A program made the position numbers and the translations under genes. A stretch of 64,000 bases of DNA from Paraburkholderia caledonica NBRC 102488 (GTDB lineage Bacteria; Pseudomonadota; Gammaproteobacteria; Burkholderiales; Burkholderiaceae): positions 1 through 64,000 of the forward strand of contig NZ_BAYE01000020.1 in NCBI RefSeq assembly GCF_000685095.1, given 5' to 3'. Under the pieces are notes generated by a model. That model was given only the letters and a program-made list of their open reading frames with translations, ran no database searches and was not told where the DNA came from. Of this stretch, positions 8,910-17,030 are shown one piece after another. The number at the start of each line of letters is the position of its first letter. Position 1 is the first letter of the stretch.

Positions 8910-9665
8910 TCAGGCAATCACGATTTCCGGGCCATGGGCCGTAATCGCCTTGCCGATGGCGCGCTCGGGCGCCAGCTCGGTCACGAGATAACGCGCCGAC
9001 TCGATGCCGTTGATCCGCACCGGCGTGACCCGGCCGAACTTCGAATGGTCGGCCACGACGACCACCGTGTCGGCGGCGGCGATCATGCGGCTGCGCACTT
9101 CGGCGGCCATGCGGCTGTAGTCGGTGAGATAGCCGTCCGGCGAGATGCCGCCTGCGCCGATGAATGCGAAGTCCGCGTGGTATTGCGTGAGCTGGTGGAC
9201 CGTGTCGAGCCCGAAGGTGGCGTCTTCGATATCGGACAGTTCGCCGCCCAACAGCGTGACGCGATTGTCGTTGCGCCGTCCGAGCAGCAGCGCGATGCGC
9301 CAGTCGTTGGTGTAAACCGACAGACGGTGCCGGTCGAGTAAGGCTCGCGCGACCGCCTGCGTCGTGCTACCGGAGTCGACGATCAGCGACGCGCCGTCGG
9401 GCACGAACTCAGCCGCACGCTCGCCGATCGCGCGTTTCGCCCCGGCGTTTGCCGCTTCACGCGTGTCGAGGTCGGGCTCGCGCCGGTCGCTCGAAAGCGC
9501 GCCGCCGTGGGTGGTGACGAGCAGGCCGCGGCCGGCGAGCGCGTTGAGGTCACGGCGAATGGTCTCGCGCGACACATTCAGTTCGCGCACCAGCTCGGCG
9601 ACTGACAGCGCGCCCGTTTTGGCGACTTGCGCCAGGATGTATTGGTGACGTTGTTCTGCGAGCAT
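8910..9665 (-). CDS. DeoR/GlpR family transcriptional regulator
   Basis: 251-aa repressor. It has an N-terminal DeoR helix-turn-helix (about residues 6-57, with VSRETIRRDLNAL) and a C-terminal sugar-phosphate sensor domain (IVDSGSTTQAVAR, then GAGGISPDGYLTDY). DeoR proteins usually sense a phosphorylated sugar or polyol. It is on the same strand as the phn operon, 547 bp upstream of phnS. It may act on phn or may be an independent regulator, since no target gene lies directly beside it. Confidence 0.85.
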   Translation of the reverse strand: MLAEQRHQYILAQVAKTGALSVAELVRELNVSRETIRRDLNALAGRGLLVTTHGGALSSDRREPDLDTREAANAGAKRAIGERAAEFVPDGASLIVDSGSTTQAVARALLDRHRLSVYTNDWRIALLLGRRNDNRVTLLGGELSDIEDATFGLDTVHQLTQYHADFAFIGAGGISPDGYLTDYSRMAAEVRSRMIAAADTVVVVADHSKFGRVTPVRINGIESARYLVTELAPERAIGKAITAHGPEIVIA

Positions 9666-10083
9666 TCAGCGTTGTTCCTTCATCGTCCCGCGAAAGGTTG
9701 TCGCGCGGGGCATATCTTCGTCAAAGCCTTTTCCCATAACCGCTTTATGTATCGGCGATGCACTGTGATTTCTACCTCGCCCGGCGAGTGCGTCAATGCG
9801 AGCGCGACGCGACGTTGGCGAAGACCCGGCTCTTACACGCAATGCATTCAACCGTGCCGCAATAGCTTTCGACGCCGGAATAATACACGGAGAGAAAATT
9901 GTGTGACGATTTCCTCACAGGCCGCATGGAACGCCTTCGATGCGACGCGAACGCCGCGTCTGGCACGCGCAATGCGAACACTGACTCCGGGTGTGTCTCG
10001 ATGCGAGCCAGCGCGTCCATCGGTACGAAGTTCGCGCTGCGATCGCAAAGATAATGACGGTTCTCTTCTTTCCGGAGGTTGAA
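9666..10083. other. Gene-free region between deoR and a small gene
   Basis: No gene is supported here. It contains the deoR promoter region (leftward) and a sigma-54-like site at 9961-9975 (rightward). Confidence 0.5.
9961..9975 (+). promoter_or_regulatory. Candidate sigma-54 promoter
   Basis: TGGCAC-N5-ATGC matches the -24/-12 core (TGGC-N8-TGC, GG and GC 10 nt apart). It lies 109 bp upstream of the small gene at 10084. The match is by eye; the site could be chance. Confidence 0.4.
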
Positions 10084-10293
10084 ATGGCAACAGAAACTTA
10101 CGCAGGCCGTACTCAGGACGATCGCGCCGCGGCGCGCAAGGGTGAACGCGTCCCTGCCCAGGAGCAGCCGGGCGGCGCAATGGCAGTAGAAGGTACAAAA
10201 CCGGACGCGTCGCACAGCAGCGGAGAGTTGTCCGAGCAAGGTAAGCGCGCCTGGCAACAAGGCAACACCATCGGCGGGAAGCCCGAGGATTGA
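10084..10293 (+). CDS. Small hydrophilic protein
   Basis: 69-aa protein of unknown function. It is rich in Gly, Ala, Glu, Lys and Gln, with no membrane segment and no Cys, and is probably disordered. The ATG at 10084 has GGAGG 5 nt upstream, which is the main support for its being real. The C-terminus (SEQGKRAWQQGNTIGG) recalls small stress-linked hydrophilic proteins, but I cannot assign a family. It stands alone between deoR and a convergent XRE gene. Confidence 0.65.
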   Translation: MATETYAGRTQDDRAAARKGERVPAQEQPGGAMAVEGTKPDASHSSGELSEQGKRAWQQGNTIGGKPED

Positions 10294-10331
10294 TTGAGGC
10301 TTAACCGCGGCTGAATGGGTCGCGACACGCG

Positions 10332-10366
10332 TGCCGCACAGGCGGGACGCGGCGTTGCGTGCGGCA
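10332..10366. terminator. Hairpin between convergent genes
   Basis: TGCCGCAC and GTGCGGCA (8 bp) with a 19-nt loop lie between the small gene and the convergent XRE gene. There is no clear U-tract. It may act as a two-way terminator. Confidence 0.3.
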
Positions 10367-10370
10367 GGAA

Positions 10371-11024
10371 CTACCGTTCCATCGTGATCGGAAACGTTCG
10401 TCGGCTGGCCGCACGCGTCTCTGAGTTCGCGCTCGCCTCTCTTGCATACGGCTCATCGCCCGTGCGATCACTGTTCAGCGCCGAGTAAAACCAGCGGCAA
10501 ATCGTTCTTCGCGAGACCGCGTCCCAATCGGCCACGAAGGGACGCATGCCCTGCGGGTCGAAGATCAGATGAAGCATGTTGCGGGGACTTTTGCGCGAGG
10601 CCATGTCGATGAAACAATCGAAGAAGCGCGGAGCCGCGTCGTTGGTCATGAGAACGTTCCAGTGGCGATCCAACACGATCGCCGGGAAAGGCTCATGCTG
10701 GCGAACCACGCGCTCCAGCGCGGCGATCACACTGTGCATCTCGTGTGCGTTCCATGGCGCTTCCGAATACACCGGTGCATAGCGAGCCGCGAGCAACAGC
10801 GCGTTACGCTCGCGCAGCGGCACGTCGAGCGTCTGTGCAAGCGTCAGCAGCGTGTCCCGGCCCGGCACGCTGTGCCCGCTTTCGATAAAGCTGATCTGGC
10901 GCTGTGAAACGCCGGCCTCGAGCGACAGATCCAGTTGACTCACGCCGCGCATATCGCGCCAATAGCGCAACAAGTCGCCAAGCTCACTTTGCGGCACTTT
11001 CGGATCGTGACTGCTCGCGTTCAT
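10371..11024 (-). CDS. XRE-family regulator with partial MmyB-like domain
   Basis: 217-aa protein. An N-terminal XRE helix-turn-helix (about residues 15-75, YWRDMRGVSQLDLSLEAGVS) is followed by the start of an MmyB-like ligand domain (FPAIVLDRHWNVLMTND, then LIFDPQGMRPFVADWD). The last 45 residues do not look like that domain, and the protein is about 50 aa shorter than usual. A C-terminal truncation or frameshift near 10,510 is possible, but I could not find the missing part in another frame. It lies 35 bp after the CMD-like gene, in an operon. Confidence 0.75.
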   Translation of the reverse strand: MNASSHDPKVPQSELGDLLRYWRDMRGVSQLDLSLEAGVSQRQISFIESGHSVPGRDTLLTLAQTLDVPLRERNALLLAARYAPVYSEAPWNAHEMHSVIAALERVVRQHEPFPAIVLDRHWNVLMTNDAAPRFFDCFIDMASRKSPRNMLHLIFDPQGMRPFVADWDAVSRRTICRWFYSALNSDRTGDEPYAREASANSETRAASRRTFPITMER

Positions 11025-11059
11025 CGGATTTCCGGAATCAAGGTAAAGAACAAAATAAT

Positions 11060-11617
11060 TCAGCGTGCGGGCGCAAGCCAGACGAATTCCTCGAACTGCG
11101 TTTCGAGCTGCGGCTGGGTTACGCTGCCCGTATAGTTCGTGATCGTCGATGCGGCAACCACCGCAACGACCTCTAGTATCTGCTCAGCGCTGAACCCGGC
11201 TTCGAGGAAACGCGTCTGGTCCGATTCGCTCAGGTGGCCGCGCTTTTCTATCAGCGTGCGCGCCAATGCGGATAGCGCGGCCAGTTCGCGGTCAACAGGC
11301 AGGACACCGCGGCGGATTGAGTCTACGTCGGCGGCATGCACGCCTTCTTTCAACGCCAGCGCCGTGTGAAATGCGACGGCCCAGACACTTGCATTCGTCA
11401 CTGCGTTGGTCAGCAACAGCGTCTGAATTTGCGGCTCGGTCAAACTGCTCGCATGCACACGCTCGAACAGGCCGATAAAACCGTTGATCAGCACAGGCAA
11501 TCGAGCCATCTTGGCCGCGATGTTCGGTATCAGGCCGAACGCCTGTTGCAATTGCTGGAGCACGGGCGTTGATTCTGCCGGAGCGGATTCGATCGTGTAT
11601 GTGGGAAAGCGGGACAT
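11060..11617 (-). CDS. AhpD/CMD-like protein lacking the cysteine pair
   Basis: 185-aa all-helical protein of the carboxymuconolactone decarboxylase / AhpD-like group. Active members carry Cys-x-x-Cys followed by His. Here the segment reads TNASVWAVAFH, so both Cys are replaced (Ser and Ala) while the His stays. A thiol peroxidase role is therefore unlikely. The start has a GGGAG ribosome site. It forms an operon with the XRE gene downstream, and a 21-bp palindrome lies 76-96 bp upstream. Confidence 0.82.
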   Translation of the reverse strand: MSRFPTYTIESAPAESTPVLQQLQQAFGLIPNIAAKMARLPVLINGFIGLFERVHASSLTEPQIQTLLLTNAVTNASVWAVAFHTALALKEGVHAADVDSIRRGVLPVDRELAALSALARTLIEKRGHLSESDQTRFLEAGFSAEQILEVVAVVAASTITNYTGSVTQPQLETQFEEFVWLAPAR

Positions 11618-11692
11618 GGTATCTCCCTGGCGGTGAGCGCAACCGGAATGGAAGCGCGACAGACACAGACTAGATGCCGCCGCTCATGGCGC

Positions 11693-11713
11693 CAATTACA
11701 TTGCATGTAATTG
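11693..11713. promoter_or_regulatory. 21-bp palindrome, candidate XRE operator
   Basis: CAATTACAT-tgc-ATGTAATTG: nine perfectly paired bases on each side of a 3-nt centre. It lies between the CMD-XRE operon and the rightward lipoprotein gene. Such long AT-rich symmetry is typical of an operator, and autoregulation by the XRE protein is the simplest reading. Confidence 0.6.
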
Positions 11714-11900
11714 CTGCGCTACATCGCAGTTAGTCGCCACGCGTCAAACCCAAGGCCAGCACGTGAATTCGCCCCCCCTTTTATCTATCCGGTTCAGCCA
11801 TAGAAAGTACTCGCAAATAAGTTCCCTCCACTGGAATAAACCCGATCGCCCTCTCGTTCATTGAGCGTTGTGACCTTTGGACGGAACAAGGAGTGCGGCC

Positions 11901-13073
11901 ATGAAGTCTCTACTCGCAGCGTTCACCGTCGTAGCCTGCAGCGCAGCTATCGCGACACTCGCGTCATGCGGCGGCAGTTCCAGTTCTCCCAGTTCTGGGC
12001 CGCCTGCACAGTCGTCGTTCACCGCAAAGGCGCTCGTCTCGGATGGCGCCGTGTCGGCGGCGCACACCGACGTCAATCTGAAGAATGCCTGGGGCGTGGC
12101 CTTCAATCCGAAAGGCTTCGTCTGGGTCGCCGACAACGGAACCAACCTCGCGACACTCTATGACGGCAACGGCGTGCCGCAATCGCTCGTCGTCACGATC
12201 CCCGACGGCAAGAACGGGACAGCGTCGCCAACAGGCATCGTATTCAACGGCACGCAAAGCTTCAACGTGACGCAAAACGGCAAGTCTGGCGTCGCCGCTT
12301 TCATCTTCGTGGGCGAAGGCGGCACCGTCACCGCATGGGCGCCAGCCGTTGGGCCAACCAATGCGTTCGTCATGTACGACGACGGCACCGGCGGCGCCGT
12401 GTACAAGGGCCTCGCGCTCGCGGCCAACAACGGCAACAACTTCCTCTACGCTGCCGATTTCCATAACAACAAGATCGACGTCTTCGACACCAACTTTGCC
12501 AAGGTCGCCATGCCCGGCGCCTTTACGGATCCAGCCATTCCTGCCGGCTTTGCGCCGTTCGGCATCCAGTTGATCGGATCGAACCTGTTCGTCACCTACG
12601 CGAAGCAGGATGCCGACAAACATGACGACGTCGCCGGCGCGGGACTCGGTATGGTGGACGTATTCGATACGGCAGGTAACCTGAAGCAGCACTTCGCAAC
12701 GGGCGGTGCGCTGAATGCACCATGGGGTATTGCACAAGCGCCGAGCAACTTCGGCTCATTGAGCGGCGCGATATTGATCGGCAATTTCGGCGACGGCACG
12801 ATTAACGCTTTCAACGCATCGAGCGGCCAGTCAATGGGTGCCATCAAGAGTTCGACCGGCAGTGCGATCGTCGAGCCGGGCTTGTGGGGCATTGCGTTCG
12901 GCAACGGGCTCAACAATCAGCCTGCTACTACGCTCTTCTTCGCGGCGGGGCCCAATGACGAAGCAGACGGCGTCTATGGAAGAATCGATCTGAATCCGGC
13001 ATCGACCTCGAGTTCCGCCACGGGAACGAGCACAGGCACGAGTTCGAGCGGAGGGTCGAGCATCGGCATGTAG
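11901..13073 (+). CDS. TIGR03118-type secreted lipoprotein
   Basis: 390-aa exported protein. The signal peptide ends in the lipobox LASC, followed by a Gly/Ser-rich linker. The body has repeated NHL/beta-propeller-like blades (NAWGVAFNPKGFVWVADN, LYAADFHNNKIDVFD, ILIGNFGDGTINAFN), as in the TIGR03118 family, and ends in a Ser/Thr/Gly tail. The function is unknown; an extracytoplasmic binding or structural role is likely. I chose the ATG at 11901 because AAGGAG lies 7 nt upstream; an in-frame TTG at 11877 is poor. A hairpin follows the stop. Confidence 0.82.
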   Translation: MKSLLAAFTVVACSAAIATLASCGGSSSSPSSGPPAQSSFTAKALVSDGAVSAAHTDVNLKNAWGVAFNPKGFVWVADNGTNLATLYDGNGVPQSLVVTIPDGKNGTASPTGIVFNGTQSFNVTQNGKSGVAAFIFVGEGGTVTAWAPAVGPTNAFVMYDDGTGGAVYKGLALAANNGNNFLYAADFHNNKIDVFDTNFAKVAMPGAFTDPAIPAGFAPFGIQLIGSNLFVTYAKQDADKHDDVAGAGLGMVDVFDTAGNLKQHFATGGALNAPWGIAQAPSNFGSLSGAILIGNFGDGTINAFNASSGQSMGAIKSSTGSAIVEPGLWGIAFGNGLNNQPATTLFFAAGPNDEADGVYGRIDLNPASTSSSATGTSTGTSSSGGSSIGM

Positions 13074-13088
13074 GTCGGAGAAAATGCA

Positions 13089-13115
13089 CGGCCGCTCATG
13101 CACAATGAGCGGCCG
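13089..13115 (+). terminator. Stem-loop after the TIGR03118 gene
   Basis: CGGCCGCTCAT pairs with ATGAGCGGCCG (11 bp, 5-nt loop), 15 bp after the stop codon. Flanking AATG/CATT can extend it past a 2-nt bulge. The U-tract is poor (ATTGATTG), so the call of terminator is moderate. Confidence 0.55.
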
Positions 13116-13241
13116 CATTGATTGAACACCGCGAGCGCCGGAGCCTTCGACACAACTCGCGAGACACCACTGTTGCGTTCGAGGTTGACCCGGCTCGCAG
13201 CAGGTGGAACCGGATCGTTGCCTCTTACGCAATGGTGATCT

Positions 13242-13541
13242 TCACTTGCCCCTGGCGGCACGTTCCTGTCCGGGCGTGGCGTCAAAGAGTTTCCGATAAC
13301 ACCGCCCCAGATGCGAGGCGCTAGCAAATCCGCACTGCATGGCAATGTCGAAAATCGAAAACGTCGATTCGTGCAGAAGCTTTTGCGCTGCCTTCAGGCG
13401 CACGCCCAGGTAGAAGTGCGAGGGTCCCATGTCGAAGTGCTTGAGCCACATACGCTCGAACTGCCGAGGCGAAATGCCGACCAGCGAGGCGAGCGTCTGC
13501 ACGGGAACGGGACGCTCTATATTCTGCTCCATCAGCGTAAA
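13242..13541 (-). pseudogene. AraC-family regulator, C-terminal fragment
   Basis: Only the AraC/GlxA-type DNA-binding domain is left, about 96 aa: two helix-turn-helices, with ASLVGISPRQFERMW and IAMQCGFASASHLGRCYRK. The N-terminal sensing domain (normally about 200 aa) is missing. The homology begins right at TLMEQN and its upstream frame closes at 13565. It joins the fragment of a betaine-binding protein directly, so the two look like the ends of a deletion. The short frame could still be translated, but a normal role is unlikely. Confidence 0.75.
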
Positions 13542-13999
13542 GTGTCTTCCGGCGAAAGGCGGTCATTGATCTTGTTGTACGTGATCAGCGAAGTTCCGGT
13601 GTATTCCCAATACACGTCGACCTGTCCGTTCTCCTGCGCCGCGCGCAACACCGCGCTGCCCAAGCCGTCCTTTTTCGTAACGGTGAAACCCTTGGCCTGC
13701 AATAGCTCGGTCGTCATCTCGGCAAGCAGTTGCTGCTCCGTGAAGTTCTTGCCGCCGACCACGACATTCGCGCCTGCGGTCGCCTCGCCCGGCTGGACAG
13801 CGGCGCTGAGAGAATTCGTGCCTTCCCATCCGTCGGCAAGCGGTTGCGTGTCCGATAAAAAGGACGCGCCTGTCGGCTGATGGGCAGCCGTTTCGCGTGC
13901 CTGTTTCATTCGGGCTGAGTCTTGTTCGTCCTGTGCGGCACGGTTGTAGCGACGTGGCGGGGTTCCTTCGAATGTAATGGTCAACAGCCGCGCCGGCAT
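13532..13999 (-). pseudogene. Betaine/osmoprotectant-binding protein, N-terminal fragment
   Basis: From about 13816 down to 13535 the translation matches the start of the mature OpuC/YehZ-type binding protein (VVVGGKNFTEQQLLAEM, then DVYWEYTGTSL). It then stops at SPEDTLR, where the intact family goes on for about 200 aa. The upstream 60 residues do not form a signal peptide, so the 5' end is damaged too. The stop and the AraC ATG overlap as TGATG. I read this as a remnant fused to an AraC gene by deletion. Confidence 0.75.
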
Positions 14000-14095
14000 G
14001 CCGCGAATGCGACGTCCGCTGGCAGTAAAACGACATTCTGCGAACGACCTTACGCACCGTAAGCGGCTAGCTGATCGGAAGCATGATGACCGCGC

Positions 14096-15661
14096 TCAAC
14101 GAGGAAGCATTCGGTAGAGCCGATGTTCCGGTAGCGTCGCAACGAGTTGCCAACCGGTTAGTGTTTCAGACAGGCGTCGTTGCGGATCGAACACAGCGAG
14201 ATAGACTTCCGTGAATCGGGTTTGCAGGTCCGGGAACCTGTTTTGCAAGTCCGCGGCCCACGCGCGCAACATACCGTCATTCGCCCGGAATGCCGTGTCG
14301 CCGTTCTCGATATCGTCCTGGAACTTCCTCAATGCGGCGTTTTCTGCGCGATAAAGCACTGGCTGCTGGCCCGCCTTCAGATAGAGATCCGGCACGAGAA
14401 CCCGATCGAGCGTTGCAAGCGCAACGACCTTATCCAGATATGGATTCCAGCGGTGAGGCGCGGTTCTTGGAGACGGATACGTCGTATCCTGTTTGTATTG
14501 AAACAGGACCGAGCCCGATTTCAACGACGCGAACGTAGCGCGGTACGCCTGAATGGAAGGCTTCGCCGCACGCCAATCGGCAGTTACTGTTGCAATGCGA
14601 AACAGGAAAACGATTGCAAGCGCTAGCGCGCCGACCCGTTGCAGATGCGGTGTCGAAGTCCGCACATCTACCAGGGCTGTCAGCAGAAATGCGAAGCTCA
14701 GCGCGCATCGCTCGACCACGCCATAAGAAGCAAATGCGGAGAACGGCGCAAATAGCGCTACCAGGGGAAGCGCAATCACCGTGATCCGGCACTCGGGTTT
14801 ACAGGACCACCATCTCATTAGAAAGCCGACGGCTAATGTCAGGCCCATGCTCGCCAGCACTGCGACGTCGGCCGGGGGATTGCCGATTGCGAAGACATCG
14901 AGCCAACGGCTGACTTTGGCGAATATATGAACGACGCCGAAATCGACGGAGCCACGAAGTCCGCCGGTACTGCTATGCGCCAGTAATACCACGGGAAGTA
15001 TCAACGGAACGAGGCTTGCGCTCGCGTGCATGACGAGCGAGCGGATTCGCAGTTTCCCTTCCTGCAGGAAACAGCCAAGCTCCCACGTTCCTATGATCAG
15101 TGCAAAAACGGCCAAAGGAAAAAGATGGCAGAAGTAAATCACAAGGGCGCTGCAAGACGACGCTATGATCCGCGCGACCGTGGACCGGCGAAGCGCCACA
15201 TGCAAGGCTATCGCCCACAAACAAAGGCCGGTCCCGAACAGAAAGTTATCGTAACCGCGTATCAGGATCCAGTTGTAGAGAAGCAGAAAACTGAACAGCG
15301 GGAACCATGACCACCGGCCATTCAGAGCACGGCTGAGAACCAGGCAGCCCGAGCTGAGCAACGCGAGTTCGACCACGATAAAGAACCATGCTGCCCACTC
15401 CACCGGCATCAGCTTCGCGATCCACGGCAAGGTCAGGTCCATCGCAAGGTCAGGCAATGGGTCCCACCGAACTACGAAGTTGCCAGCGTAGGAACCGGGA
15501 TGCGCCAGAATGTCTACTCTGACGATGTTATAGAAGTGCTGTCCCAATGGCGGAATCGACGAGACAAAGAGCGGCGTGCAAGCCACAACAGTAGCAATCA
15601 GCCAGACGCTCCACAAATACAACGGCCTGCCGGTATACGCCGTTCCGTTTCGAGCAGTCAT
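14096..15661 (-). CDS. Multispan membrane protein, possibly GT-C type
   Basis: 521-aa inner-membrane protein. About ten hydrophobic helices cover residues 15-370, followed by a soluble C-terminal part of about 150 aa. The layout, with an acidic/aromatic first loop after helix 1 (VRWDPLPDLAMD), resembles GT-C lipid-linked glycosyltransferases, but I do not recognise a family motif for certain. The ATG at 15661 has an AAAGGGG ribosome site. It lies on the same strand as the PAP2 and HAD-UbiA genes upstream. If those make a polyprenyl-phospho-sugar, this would be a natural transferase. That is inference. Confidence 0.7.
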   Translation of the reverse strand: MTARNGTAYTGRPLYLWSVWLIATVVACTPLFVSSIPPLGQHFYNIVRVDILAHPGSYAGNFVVRWDPLPDLAMDLTLPWIAKLMPVEWAAWFFIVVELALLSSGCLVLSRALNGRWSWFPLFSFLLLYNWILIRGYDNFLFGTGLCLWAIALHVALRRSTVARIIASSCSALVIYFCHLFPLAVFALIIGTWELGCFLQEGKLRIRSLVMHASASLVPLILPVVLLAHSSTGGLRGSVDFGVVHIFAKVSRWLDVFAIGNPPADVAVLASMGLTLAVGFLMRWWSCKPECRITVIALPLVALFAPFSAFASYGVVERCALSFAFLLTALVDVRTSTPHLQRVGALALAIVFLFRIATVTADWRAAKPSIQAYRATFASLKSGSVLFQYKQDTTYPSPRTAPHRWNPYLDKVVALATLDRVLVPDLYLKAGQQPVLYRAENAALRKFQDDIENGDTAFRANDGMLRAWAADLQNRFPDLQTRFTEVYLAVFDPQRRLSETLTGWQLVATLPEHRLYRMLPR

Positions 15662-15860
15662 CAACACCCCTTTCAGATTGTGTAGACCTTTGGCCTTCAG
15701 ATATGACCTGGAGAAGGACAGCGCTCATCTCGGCTCTTATTCGCGCAGCGAAACACCCACGTCGCTGCATGCTACGTGCGGGATAAGAGTCGAGAGAGCC
15801 GGCATTCGCGTAACGCGCTCCGCTTGAATCGTTCAGTCCACCGTCTGAATGACAAACGAA

Positions 15861-16553
15861 TCAGACAACCTTGAAAACGGAAGTGGCGAAGGCTCTAATC
15901 TCATCGAACTGGGTAACGAGCTCCAGGCACAGCACGAAACCCAACATGGCCGATGGTCCAGGATTGCGCTCGATCCAGCGCAACATGGGCGTCGCGTAAT
16001 GCGCTCTCACGGAGTCGCGAGTCATGATGTAGGTAATGACGATGCCAATCGCGGCTCCTCCCAACAGGTCGGTCGGGTAATGGAAGCCGAGGTATGCGCG
16101 CGGAATGCAAATGAATATGGCGACATACAGCAGCGCAAGAATGCCAACGCGGCGAGAGACAATGAAGATGCCTACCGCAACCGACATCCACAACATTGCG
16201 TGATCGCTCGGGAAAGAACTCCACGCTGACAACAAGCTTTCGCTTTGCGGGACAACTGGGAAATGAAGGTGCAGATCGGGCGAAAACGCCGGGCGCGTGC
16301 GGAACGGTAAAAAATGCGCCAGAAGTCTTCCAGCGAGAAGAGCCAATAGCCCGCTCACGGTAGTCGCAATGACAACTTCACGCCGCCATTGCCGACGCTC
16401 GGTCGACTGAAACCATAGCCACCATAAAACGGGAATCAGTACCAGACCTTTGAATGTGTACATGTCCGCGATGGCTTGCACCGCATGATTGCACAGGACA
16501 CAAGAATGGAATCCGCTAAAAAAAGTCTCAATGCTCGTGTCGAAGCTATTCAT
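15861..16553 (-). CDS. PAP2 family membrane phosphatase
   Basis: 230-aa protein with about five or six membrane helices and the PAP2 motifs. Motif 1 is HFLPFRTRP (Lys replaced by His), motif 2 is FPSDHA (PSDH for PSGH), and motif 3 is PRAYLGFHYPTD, with the catalytic His and Asp kept. It probably removes phosphate from a lipid phosphate at the membrane. It lies between a HAD-UbiA prenyltransferase and a multispan membrane protein. In mycobacteria a PAP2 protein acts right after the related UbiA enzyme. The ATG at 16553 is preferred over an in-frame TTG five codons earlier. Confidence 0.82.
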   Translation of the reverse strand: MNSFDTSIETFFSGFHSCVLCNHAVQAIADMYTFKGLVLIPVLWWLWFQSTERRQWRREVVIATTVSGLLALLAGRLLAHFLPFRTRPAFSPDLHLHFPVVPQSESLLSAWSSFPSDHAMLWMSVAVGIFIVSRRVGILALLYVAIFICIPRAYLGFHYPTDLLGGAAIGIVITYIMTRDSVRAHYATPMLRWIERNPGPSAMLGFVLCLELVTQFDEIRAFATSVFKVV

Positions 16554-17030
16554 TTTTCGCGTAGACAATAAGGTACGTACTGGGACAGGACGGTAACCGT
16601 CCGTCTTGCGGAGTAGGCCCGCCCAACGAGTCGCTTTGCTGCCTGCGGTACACCCAGATTATGTTATTTGCCACCGTGCGATGCCGGGAACCGGCTCTCG
16701 AATGCGCGTTGGCGCACGCAAGAATGAAGAAAGGACTCCGCTCCGGCCGCAAAATGCGGAATGCTTTCAGATTGCCCTCAAACTCTCTAGTCGACGTCAG
16801 CCCAATGATCGCCGTCATCGGGCAATGCTGCTGAGCGCAATATCGCGCGAAGTACTGGCACAAGCAGGGGACCTTACGGCCGGAAAAGTGCGCGCCGCAG
16901 CGCCCGCACTTTTGAAAGAAGGTATGGGCTTCTGACTTGCTCACAGCCCTGCTCGAGCGGACATTAATAGCGACGGCGCGCTGACGAAAAGAAGAAAGAA
17001 AACCAGTCGCATCGATTGAATGCTCAAAGG
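16554..17030. other. Gene-free region between the PAP2 and HAD-UbiA genes
   Basis: Short open frames on both strands show no family features and no ribosome sites. The sequence is visibly richer in A/T than the rest of the window. I see no gene here. Confidence 0.4.

Noticed and set aside
16606..16935. 109-codon plus-strand frame in the PAP2/HAD-UbiA gap
   Set aside because: No ribosome site, no family features and poor codon use. The gap is better read as non-coding.
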